From positions 248,001 to 312,000 of the forward strand of contig JADNRZ010000034.1 in NCBI GenBank assembly GCA_015501605.1: a DNA stretch of 64,000 nucleotides, in the 5' to 3' direction. Positions within the stretch are counted from its first letter, which is position 1. Each line of letters starts with the position of its first letter. Both the position numbers and the translations under genes were made by a program. Under the pieces are notes generated by a model. It searched no databases and was not told where the DNA came from. It saw nothing but the letters and a program-made list of their open reading frames with translations. The DNA comes from Panaeolus papilionaceus. Lineage: Eukaryota > Basidiomycota > Agaricomycetes > Agaricales. Shown one piece after another: positions 38,069 through 47,860 of this stretch.

Positions 38069-40463
38069 ATGCCCAAAGTCCACACCAACAAGCCTGGCTA
38101 CTATGGTCAAGGTTCCATAGAGGTTAGCCCATCATCAGGTGCAGGAGAAGGTCCCATCAAGCGGTGCACATTGTCCAAGGATGGTTTGGTCACCCAGCCA
38201 TCGGAGGGAGTCAGCACTATCCACGACATTATTTGCTATGCCGCACGGACGCACGGAAACAGGAAAGCTCTCGGATGGAGAGACGTTGTTGGTATTCATG
38301 AAGAGGAGAAGGATGTCACGAAAGTTGTCGATGGCAAGGAGGTCGTTGAGAAGAAGAAGTGGAAGTTCTTCGAGCTCAGCGACTACAAATACATTTCCTT
38401 TGTCGAGCTCAAGGAGGCTGTCTCAGAGGTAGCCAGGGGATTGATTCACCTAGGAGTTACCAAAGAGGACGTGTTCAATGTTTACGCACAGACCAGGTGA
38501 GTTAATTCATTACGTTCTTCTTGGCTTTAGTCACTGAAACTCATCGCCTTCCGTCTTCGCCGTTAGCCCAAATTGGCAGATGATTGCTCATGCCTGTGCA
38601 TCTATCTCGACCACGATTGCTACGGCTTACGACACCCTTGGTGAGGACGGCTTGGCCCACTCACTGAACGAACCAAACTGTGTCGGTCTCTTCACAAATG
38701 CCGAACTTCTCCCCACCCTTCAACGTGTTCTCGCCCGCACACCCTCCGTCAAGTTCGTCGTCTTCGATGGAGAGCCTACTCAGGCACTCATGGACAGTCT
38801 TCATGCTGTTCGGGATTCAATCCAGGTCTTCTCTCTCGACAAGATTCGTGAACTCGGCAAGGCTTTAGCCGAAGATGTCCTCGACGCTCGCAGACCAACC
38901 AAGGAAGATACTGCTCTGATCATGTACACTTCCGGAAGCACAGGTGCCCCTAAGGGTGTGTGCATCTCGCACGCCAATCTCGTCGCCTCCGTCGGTTCCG
39001 TATACGTTTTGCTCGGTCACCATCTCACCTATGAGGATAGCTACCTCGCGTACCTCCCTCTGGCCCACGTCCTCGAGTACATCGTTGAGTTGATCATGAT
39101 TTACGTCGGTATGCCTTCTGGCTACGGACGCGTCAAGACCCTCACCGATGCGTCTGTGCGCAACTGCAAGGGTGACATCGGTGCTTTCCGACCCTCTATC
39201 ATGGTTGGTGTTCCCGCTGTCTGGGAGACTATCCGCAAGGGTATTCTCGCCAAAGTCAACGCAGGCGGTACCATCAAGAAGGGTCTTTTCAATGGTGCAA
39301 TGACCGCCAAGAAGAGGAACACCCCCGTCCTCTCTCAGCTCGCGGACAGTGTTGTCCTCTCTGGTGTCCGTGCGGCGACAGGTGGAAGACTGCGTATCGC
39401 TCTTAGTGGTGGAGCTGCCATCAGTCGTGAAACCCAGGAGTTCTTGACCACCGCATTGGTCACTGTTCTGCAAGGTATGTCTTCTAGCTAGACGCGTGGT
39501 ATTGGTTCCGGGTACTGACGTACTCTCGTCTAAATTTAGGATACGGCATGACTGAGTCCTGCGGCATGTGCGCCATTCTCCCCCCTGAACTAATGCGCTA
39601 TGGAACTGTTGGCTTGCCCGTTCCCTCCGTCGAGATCAAACTTTTGGACGTTCCCGACGCTGGCTATCTGTCAACCAACAACCCCCCACAGGGTGAAGTC
39701 TGCATTCGTGGCCCCAGTGTGGTCAAGGGATACTACAAGCGTCCTGAACTCAACGAAGACCCAACGATCTTCCCCGGTGATGGTTGGTTGAGGACTGGTG
39801 ATGTCGGTCAATGGAACCCTGATGGCACTCTATCGCTTATCGACCGGTAAGTTCCTTTGCTATTCGCCATCACCTGCACCGTTGCTAACGATTCTTTGCT
39901 TCCGCTTCGTCTTTTACCCATGTGTTTATTGAAAATTTATTACAGCTTGAAGAACCTTATCAAGCTCGCAAGCGGAGAGTACATTGCTCTTGAGCGCCTA
40001 GAGTCAATTTACAAGGCGTCCAATCTCGTCGGCAACATGTGCGTGCACGCGACCCAGGAGGCTAAGCAACCCATGGCCATCATCATCCCCCATGAAGCCC
40101 ATCTCCGCGCCGCTCTTGCCAAGGAACCATCCAAGTTTGACGGCAAGCTCGCTGAGCCCTCAACATCCCTTGCTGACCTGTGCGCTGACTCCCGCGTGAG
40201 CGAGCTGATCATGAAGGACTGCAACGCTGTTGGCAAGAAGAACGGCTTCAAGCCCATGGAGCTCCTCCAGGCTGTTGTTTTGATCCCTGACGAGTGGACA
40301 CCTGAAAGCGGTCTCGTTACTGCTGCTCAGAAGATTCAGAGAGCAAGAATCGCCAAGGAGTTCAGAGAAAAAATCAATGTGCGTTGGATTGTTTCCTTCC
40401 TTTTCGTCCTTTCATGTTCTGATTGTTCTTTGTCATGTTTAGGAGGTCTACAAGCACGATTAA
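38069..40463 (+). CDS. Long-chain-fatty-acid--CoA ligase (acyl-CoA synthetase, Faa1/Faa4-like)
   Basis: Activates long-chain fatty acids to acyl-CoA using ATP, feeding lipid synthesis, beta-oxidation and protein acylation; usually on ER, lipid droplets or plasma membrane. Exons: 38069-38496, 38567-39474, 39540-39846, 39946-40378, 40443-40463. Lengths sum to 699 codons, so 698 residues, the usual size of yeast Faa1. The AMP-binding P-loop reads LIMYTSGSTGAPKG, the adenylate motif GYGMTESCGM, and the fatty-acyl-CoA synthetase signature GDGWLRTGDVGQWNPDG followed by LIDR and LKNLIKLASGEYIALE. All introns are GT-AG. The ATG at 38069 begins MPKVHTNKPGYYG; the frame is open upstream but lacks another ATG. 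The last exon encodes only EVYKHD and stop. No defect seen. Confidence 0.96.
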
Positions 40464-40991
40464 GCGCCTCACTGTCGTGTATCGTGATATCAGGACACTT
40501 TTTTTGCTCTCATTAGGTAGCATACCCTCCATACCTTGCCTCAGTTTTACCCGTTTCGTCGAGTATGATTCATTCGATTGATAGGCATATGTACTCACTC
40601 TTTCTCTGCCTTGTCTCTTTCATCTCTTTTTCTCTTTTGGAACTCGTGGTTGATCTTGAATGTCCTCACCTCGTAATGTGCTGATCTTGTCTGCTGTATC
40701 TTTACTATTCACTTTTTTTCGTGTCATTTCTATCATCTTGATTACCGTATTTCTTCGTCGATTGAAATGACGATTGAATATAACGATGTTTTTGCAATGA
40801 CGCCCGAAATTGAGCTTTTTGTCAACAAAAAAAAGGATCCAGATGGCGGGTGTCTGGGGTGTCGGTTTCATATGAAGTCGATCTAAATCGCAATATTGAT
40901 TATTTTCTAGCTTAAAGGTTTTCATGCTTATACACTGTATAGGAAGTATGTGTGTTAAAAAAGAGTCCTTCAATTTGACTGAGCCTTTGGC
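40464..40991. other. Convergent intergenic spacer
   Basis: Lies between the stop of the acyl-CoA synthetase and the stop of BTB gene A, so it should hold both 3' ends. It is T-rich on the plus strand just after the synthetase. Nothing else is seen. Confidence 0.6.
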
Positions 40992-42117
40992 TTAACGCTT
41001 CCATTCGTCCTGAAAGACAAACTTGATCATTGCGATGGCGGTATCGTCCCACTCTTTATGATACTCCGGGTCTGCAAAGACAGCTTCGCCACATTTACAA
41101 TATGCAATTGTCTGGGGTAACACATTGCCAACGGACGTTCGAACGCTTTGGCGGCTTCGCGATGAAGACAGGTTCGGGCGGGAAACTTTGACATTAAACG
41201 TCGGAATGTCTCCACAAGAAAAGCAAGGATGCACACGTTTTGTGGAATGTTGGCGTACTGCCTCTCTGACCGTGAGGAGCTTTATGATCTGATCTTGTGG
41301 TAAGCCTTTGTCGACGAGGAGTCTTGCACCGAGGGAGTAGTTGGGATTGAGGAGGACCATGTACCCCATGATGATCCATTCTTTGATGGACTATTGACGC
41401 CCGAGGTTAATACAGTAGAAGGGGTCGCGTTGCCACTTGTGCGACATACTGGAACTCGACTCGATGCCTATGATGGCTTCTTTCTTGAGCTGTTAGCGAA
41501 TGTATCGGTGAGTTGAGGCTGACACAAAGAACCAGACCAAGCACTAGCGCACCTTTTTGAAGTTCCATTGATGCGCGAGGGCGAGGATATTCATCCAATC
41601 CATTATGAGTATCTCAACGTCGTTTCTGAGGAGCAAATCAACATTGGACCTCGAGCTCGATCTAGTGCAACATACCTCTTCCATGCCCCTTTCAAAAAGC
41701 TTCGAAACTTCTTCTGATCAATCCCTTCCAGCACAATAGGATTCGAGCGGTGTGATCCCTCTGCGACGTTGGATACGTTGGAAGGCGTCCCGTCGATGAA
41801 CATCTGGGAGAATACACTTCCTGGGACATTCAGGTGCTCCTTGGGGATGCAGAAGAGACTCCCACCAACCTACCGAATGCGTTAGACTAATTCACTCGTA
41901 TCGGTGGACCTCCTGCCTGTATGTAGACCACTTCGTAGTAGAATACATCATCGCAGACTGGTTCTGGGGAGGATGGGTGAGTGGCTTGGCACTGTGCTGG
42001 CGCCTCATTCACCATCGTGGTAGTGGGATCACTTGGAATGCTGTCGGCCATTGATAAAGGTACCGTTTGTGATGATATAGATTGCGGACAAGGAGTGAAA
42101 TCCGCAATTTCTGCCAT
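40992..42117 (-). pseudogene. BTB/POZ-like protein A, with in-frame stop
   Basis: First member of the cluster. Exons: 42117-41917, 41869-41676, 41625-41553, 41489-40992; lengths keep frame (321 codons before the terminator). The BTB-like part reads IPKEHLNVPGS, QMFIDGTPS, GSHRSNPIVLEGID and FRSFLKGAWKR. The tail has CFSC and YCKC, the family's Cys motif. The motif LGRQ-x-SIKEW has a TAG stop at 41391-41393 where paralogs have an aromatic residue (Y or F), so about the last 133 residues would be lost. Intron 1 begins GC (CAG|GCAGGA) not GT; no in-frame GT alternative is seen. Start ATG at 42117 is shared with gene B (M-G/A-EIA-F-TP). Gene B is its closest copy, including upstream DNA. Confidence 0.8.
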
Positions 42118-42673
42118 ATAAAGGTGGGTGATTTTGGGCGTCAATCAGTGATAAGGTCACGGGAGGAGGTTCGACCAATTTAATAGATGGGATGCTGTGC
42201 GGAACAGGATACCCATAGCTAATTTGTCCATTGGTTTATATATTTGGTGACCACAGTAAGATCCTTCTATCTCGAATATGAATGACATCATTTATGTATG
42301 TCGGGGAGCGCGCTATTGAGCGGTAGACTATTGTGCGCGTGACATAAGAGAGCACTTCTTGCTACACGAGATCGCGCCAGAGAAGTTAGGTAGGTATGGA
42401 TGGGAGAGGGAGAAAGGGAACAGCAAAGATGAGTGCTGACCCCTTCCCTGGGCGAGAGACGAAAGCGAGGATGGCTGAACCCCCCTCGCTGATCGCTCTC
42501 TCCCCTCCTAACGACTCTGGTTGGATCTGTGGCAAGGGATAAGGGTTTGGCGGTTCACAAGGGCGGTGGGTGGGAAATAAAAGGATAAATGTAATTAAGG
42601 TGACTATGATAAAGCGAGCGTCGAGTCTATGACGAGGAGCGAGAAATGAAGAGAAGAATGGAAGCCGGAAACT
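42118..42673. promoter_or_regulatory. Upstream region of BTB gene A, duplicated at gene B
   Basis: The first ~40 bases upstream of the ATG contain ATTTTGGGCGTCAATCAGTG, repeated exactly at the same place upstream of gene B. Weaker matches continue to about 42330 (for example a GTAGACTAT motif near 42326). The tandem duplication that made A and B therefore carried the promoter with it. No other gene is seen here. Confidence 0.55.
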
Positions 42674-42952
42674 CTAGGAGGTGAAGGCTGGCAGATCCAC
42701 GTGATCAAGAAGGCGAACCTGAACTCCGTTCAGGTTCTTCCACATTCGAAAGTCAGCGATCATTTGCGATAGTGCGTCAGGGGTGTCGGGATAATCACGT
42801 TTTTGAAGCAGTTGTCGGTATACCAGTTGAAACGTTGAGGAGTCATAGTTTGAACTCAGTAACCAAGCTAGAGATCTGGTCATGAACGTCTGAGGTTCCG
42901 AAAGGATATGCAACCCAAAAGGAAAGATCCACTCCGAAGCCGTTAGAGCCAT
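42674..42952 (-). CDS. Hypothetical 92-residue protein
   Basis: A minus-strand ATG frame between BTB genes A and B has ordinary amino-acid composition (MALTASEWIFPFGLH near the start, VQVRLLDHVDLPAF at the end). No family is recognised. The corresponding place upstream of gene B (about 44615) keeps a related start (MALT) but then diverges, so it may be an exon remnant or a chance frame in duplicated DNA. Confidence 0.3.
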   Translation of the reverse strand: MALTASEWIFPFGLHILSEPQTFMTRSLAWLLSSNYDSSTFQLVYRQLLQKRDYPDTPDALSQMIADFRMWKNLNGVQVRLLDHVDLPAFTS

Positions 42953-42972
42953 TGTATAATGGCATTTCCATG

Positions 42973-42995
42973 TTACCTTATCTTTAATAAGGTAA
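42973..42995. repeat. 9-bp perfect hairpin
   Basis: TTACCTTAT, a 5-nt loop CTTTA, then ATAAGGTAA. It lies just upstream of the 92-residue frame. Role unknown. Confidence 0.7.
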
Positions 42996-43093
42996 ACAGG
43001 GCTCAGGGTCAGCGTTGATTATATGCCGCATTGACAAAAAATAGAATGTCTGCAAAGGAGTACTAAATGATAATTACAGCGTTTATAAGTAGT

Positions 43094-44243
43094 CTAAAAC
43101 GCCTCCAACTCCTCCTTGAATACCTCTTTAATCAATTCCTGAGCCATGTCATCGAAGCTCAAAGAAGCCCCTGGGTGAACAAACAAAGTTTCCCTGCAGC
43201 CACACCAGTTGATAAACCCCAGACCGGGGCACCTTTCCGAGTGTCCGTCCCAATAGTTACCCCTCAGGCAAGACGGAGGACGTTCATGGCAGGAAAAGCA
43301 CTCGTACGCTTGAGAATGTGCTTTTTGCTGGGATCCTATTTCAGGAGGCTGTTGTGTATATAGTCTCAATGACTCTCGTATCAGCAAAAGATCGGTAAGT
43401 CGGTGCTCCAATCCCTCTTTGACTAGCGCTTTGCCACTGAAGCAGAAGGCTGGATCCACCAAAACCGTGTATCCCCTGATGACCCATGCCTTTACCCGGA
43501 ACTCCTGGCCCAATTCGAGCATATCAAAAGCATCATTACATGCCGCCTTGTATACTTCTTTCTCCGCTCGAATCTGGAGCTTTATTGCAGATTCATTGAC
43601 GTTCAAATATAGGGGGGGTTAAAATTGCTCCGCACCTGCTCAAAATTCCACAGTCTGGCTAATTGAAGAACGCCTCTCCACTCTCTTGCTGACAATTTGT
43701 CGACGGGCTTGCTAAGGTTTAATCAAGATATACAGGGTGTGTCATTGGCGTAATGGTTAGCTGGATCGGTGGCGATGAGATTAACGTAGAACGCCAACCG
43801 TTTCCATGCAATTTTCAAAAAGCTTCGGAACGAGTCAACGTCCACTCCTTCAAGAACAATCGGGTTCTTGCTATGGGTCCCTCCGGTCCATACGGAGACA
43901 CTGATGGTGTCCCGTCTAGGAACATTTGAGCGAAGACCGTGCCTGGTACATCGAGATACTCCTTTGGAACGCAAAAGAGACTGCCACCAATCTACGAGAA
44001 TGCGTTAGACTAACTCTTTCGTACCAGTGAACCTCTTGCCTGTATGTGGACCACCTCATAGTAGAATACATCATCACGGACTGGTTCTGGGGAGGACGGG
44101 TGAGTGGCTTTGCACTGTATCGGCGCCTCATTCGCTATCGTGTCAGCGGTAGTTGGGTCAGTTGAAATGCTGTCGGTCATTGATAAAGTTGTTTGTGATG
44201 TTATACAATGAGGATAAGGAGTAAATCCCGCAATTTCGCCCAT
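43094..44243 (-). pseudogene. BTB/POZ-like protein B, one-base frameshift
   Basis: Exons: 44243-44040, 43991-43799, 43711-43636, 43579-43094. The BTB exon is 193 nt where A and D have 194; the reading frame shifts within the run encoding YGPEG (about 43877-43884). In the next frame the family motif HSKNPIVLEGVDVDSFRSF resumes. Adding one base would make all exon lengths close. The C-terminal exon is intact, with CFSC and WCGC Cys motifs and LFVHPGASLSFDDM. Intron 1 uses a GC donor (CAG|GCAAGA). The shift sits in a G run, so a sequencing error is possible; if real, this is a young pseudogene. It is divergently placed to gene C, 557 bp apart. Confidence 0.78.
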
Positions 44244-44800
44244 ATAACGATCATTGATTTTGGGCGTCAATCAGTGATAAGGTCGCACGTGGACCGGGGA
44301 GGTTCAACCGATTGAATAGAGAGAACCCCGTGTGTAACAGGATACGGAGGAATAAAACCGTTATTGGCTTATGTATTAGATGACCGTAATAGCATCGTTC
44401 TGTATCGAAATTGAATGGCATCATCAATATTGGAGAGCGGAATATTGAGCTGTAGACTATCATGCATCGACATCTATACACATCACCCACATTCATAAAA
44501 GTCGGCGATAAACGGTGTGCCAGACTTGTCAGGGTAGGCACTGCGATTTAGAGGGGGCTGGGATCCTAGTCAAGGAGCCTTGGTTTGGACTTGACACCGG
44601 CCAGTGAGGGCCATTGTATTATGACACAGCCATATTACCTGATCCTCGAGGCAAACAAGTGTAGGAAGTGTCGACCATGAATTCGACACCGCAATTTTCC
44701 ACTTCTCGAAATAGTCATCAGCGGAATATGCCTGCCATATCACGCTAGACATGCAGTTCAACTCTGTCCCACCTCCCACCTCTCGCTTCCTCGCCTACTC
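44244..44800. promoter_or_regulatory. Divergent intergenic region of BTB genes B and C
   Basis: Both genes must start from this 557-bp stretch. The B-proximal half is a copy of the gene A upstream region. I cannot point to defined transcription-factor sites. Confidence 0.45.
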
Positions 44801-47800
44801 ATGGAATATAACGTGCCCATCAAAGTTCTTACGAAGCCTAGAGCTCGCGAGGATACCAATAACACAAGTTGTAAGATGTTGGAGGACCCTCACTCAAATT
44901 TTCAGTGGCTAACAACTGTTTCCGCTTTGCGTAGATGATCACTCTGATGGAAGATCGATACATGGGTCAAGCAATCCTGTCGATTCGAATCCAAGCGCTG
45001 GCCCAATTCCAGATGATGATTACTTTCATGTAGAGAATGTCTATATACAAGTGGGTCACTTATATCGTCTCGTATGTGTATTAGTATGCTTCAAGCTGAA
45101 GCTGGATTGGAGGTTTCCAACAGGTTATTCGCGGTCCCGAAGGAACATCTCGACGTTCCTGGGTCTTCCTTCCATGTCATGTTTCGTGACGGGTCGCTCA
45201 ACAAGGACGCCATTCGAGGTCTCATTCCTCGTGGGTCACACTCGATACACCCCATCGTACTTACTGGAATCGGCGTTGAAGCATTCCGATCCTTCTTAGC
45301 GGTAGCATGGCCTAGGTATAAGAGGTGTTCCCATAGTGGTTGAGTTTGATCGATATTCAATCGACCTGTCGACCTTTTATAGATCCAACACTCACACTCA
45401 GTTAGACGTTCAAGGCTGGAAGCATGTATTGACCCTCGCAACTGGGTGGAAGTACGATAAGGTGCACAGCATGTCGGTTGACACTTCATCAGCAATGTCT
45501 GGGTCTGCTATGGAGTGGTACGTAGCACTCCGTAGCACTGTAGCGCCATAGCAGAGGGTACCCCTTACGTAGTTTCCCCTTTAGGATCTATAGCGCTCCG
45601 TAGCACCCCCTTGTTGCTACAGGATGCTACAGACTGCTATGGGATGCTACAGAGTGCTACATAGGTAGACCACCACATGTACAAACCACGCTTCAAATAG
45701 CCCATGTTACTCAAGAAATCACTCATTTGATCAAAGGTAAAGCCAAAAATAATATATTATTTGAAAACTAATTAATACACCAGTAATACTGCATATGCAA
45801 CAGAGATAGTTAAGGGTAAGGAAATAGTGCAAATAAAAAGAACAGTAAATAAACATCACATTGAAGGGAGAAATGGAATGGTAGGGAAGGGAAGAAAGAT
45901 GTCCCATGTTCTGTAAAAATGCGAAGCTTGGTAGAGGAGAGGAGTAGGGAAAGTCAAGGGTATGCCCAACCTGGACAGGTCACAGGTCAGGTTAGGTGCA
46001 GGTACGGGTATGGGTTGCCTTCAGCGTACCTGTGAGCTTCAAAATGAGTGCAAGAGCGCCTGAAACAGTGCAGAATCGAACAAGATATGCTTGAAATACG
46101 AAAGGCTTCATATTTCAGCCATATCTTGCCCAAAGGTTGTCCGTTTTGGACGTTCTCGGGCTTGTTTTGCGCGGAAAACCCACGGGTACATGGGTACAGG
46201 TATGGGTCAGCAATTTTGTACCCGAGGGTTACTTGTGACATTCCCTAGAGAGGAGCAGGGTAGGAGGAGCAGATTGGAAAAAACCGAGAGCCTAAAGGCA
46301 TTGGAATAGTGACAAGTCATGAAAAATATCATGAATTAATGACCTAAATAGATGTATCAATGAGCCATAGTATAGAAATGAATAAAACAGTGCTCACCAA
46401 GAGACATAAACAACATGTACAAGGAGTCATGATGCAATGGACTAGAAAGACATGGTAAAGGGGCGTGAGAGAGTTCAGAAATCAACTTCAGAGAATTCAC
46501 ATACCTATAAAAATAAATCTCCTGGGCTCAAACAGACACAATACAGCACCTATAATAATAGAAGTAATAGAAGAATGTCATAAATAGAAAAAGAAAGAAA
46601 AAAAATAAAAGTAATCTCACCGAAATATGTTAAAGTGCAGGTAAAATCGACTGCTGAAGCAGCAATAACATCCTATGATATAGTAGTCAGCCACTTGGTT
46701 CCATAATAATAGACACTTACCAGGTCTCTTAAATATATATATATAGAACCATTAGAGCACCTGTGAGATGGGGAAATATGGTAGATGTGGATGAAGATGA
46801 TAGTTGAGGAAAGAAGAGAGTGCAATCAAAATTGCTTTTTTTGGAATCATTTTGGTTTGTGTTTTGATTAATCAGCATTTTCCCATCTCATATGTTTCAC
46901 CAAAGCGGACAATGGACTTCAAAAAAAAATGACAAGTCCAACTTATTGGTCTCGAAATTCACTACTATTCTGTTATTTACATATTACATTACAAGTATTT
47001 GTAGTCTAGCACATAGTTTACATTGGTTCTTAATAATATAAGTAATTTTCAGCATGGCTTCAAGAGAGCATACTACATAATTACCATATCATGGTAGGTA
47101 GCAGTACATAGAGGGGAGGGGTAATGTATGTAGTGCTACAGAGCACTAACTTGCTAGTCGTTGCTACTGCTGCCATCATGGATGCTACTGTTGTCATGAT
47201 GCATGCTATGGCCATCAGTGGCTATGCTATGATTGGCTACAGCCCAAAATCGGAAATTGCTGATGTTGCTCTTAAAACCTTAATTACTGATATGGCGTTG
47301 AAAAAAAATCACTTCTTTAGATAAGAGATTGTGCAAGAACTCAAGTATACAACTCTTTACAGAACAAAGACCCATTTGAGCTCCTGGAACTAGGCCGTCA
47401 ATTCCATTATCGGGAATGGGTGGTGCATGGGTACAGCCTCCTCGCTCGCCCAGGCTTCATGCTCAGCGGAAATTTACTGCTTGCGAATGGGTTAGGAGAC
47501 AAGATGTCAGACATATTTATGATCAGAGAGGCCATGCGTCAAGCCGAGAGTAGAAGACCTCTTACTTGTATGGGCTGCAACACCCCACCACCACCTGATC
47601 CTACAGCGATGGGTCCAATGTCAGGCGCTAGTAGCAGGCAACTGGCTACCGGAGGGTCATCACGGGAAGATGCTGCGGGCATAGCCTACTGCAAGTGTCG
47701 CCAGGTTATCTTTCTCCGTATGAATACAGGGTCGTTCGATTGGGTTTCAATGTCAAAGCGATTGGTTGAATGGGTATTCGCCGACGAGCTGGCAGAATTG

Positions 47801-47830
47801 AATTCAAACAAGAAATCAGTAGCGGTATAA
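44801..47830 (+). CDS. BTB/POZ-like protein C, interrupted in an intron by repeat element R1
   Basis: The only plus-strand member. Exons: 44801-44870, 44935-45050, 45113-45315, 45383-45461, 47321-47830. They total 326 codons (325 residues) with every phase closing. The BTB-like part starts VSNRLFAVPKEHLDVPGS and includes GSHSIHPIVLTGIG and FRSFLAVAWPR; the tail has CMGC and YCKC. The last intron (45462-47320) is about 1.86 kb instead of the usual 50-80 nt because it contains R1 copy 2 (45487-47265). Its donor (AAG|GTGCAC) and acceptor (TTCTTTAG|ATAAGA) sit where paralog D has its intron, and exon 5 begins IRDCARTQVYNSLQNKDPF as expected. So the coding sequence is intact if splicing of the large intron still works. 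The 3' end faces gene D, 30 bp away. Function unknown; BTB domains mediate protein-protein contacts and cullin-3 binding. Confidence 0.82.
45487..47265 (+). mobile_element. Repeat element 'R1' copy 2 (1779 bp) inside an intron
   Basis: Same ends as copy 1 (CATCAGCAAT ... ATTGCTGATG), the same GTAGCA/TGCTAC-rich termini and the same near-identical right half. It carries its own 303-bp MITE at 45945-46247 and lacks the one nested in copy 1. Flanks (ACACTT on the left, TTGCTC on the right) show no target duplication. Both copies keep four minus-strand splice-donor-like strings. Confidence 0.82.
45945..46247 (-). mobile_element. Nested hAT-type MITE (303 bp) with 8-bp TSD
   Basis: Ends are TAGGGAAAGTC on the left and, inverted, TAGGGAATGTC on the right. 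Perfect 8-bp repeats GAGAGGAG flank it at 45937-45944 and 46248-46255. The interior matches the 7702-7931 MITE in opposite orientation, with about 70 bp more in its middle. The independent target site shows a separate insertion event. Confidence 0.88.
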
Positions 47831-47860
47831 TGTACAGATTAAAGTAGCGGGGCTGAGTAT

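Noticed and set aside
38865..39473. 202-codon minus-strand frame
   Set aside because: Antisense shadow of the acyl-CoA synthetase exon 2, whose sense frame has clear motifs.
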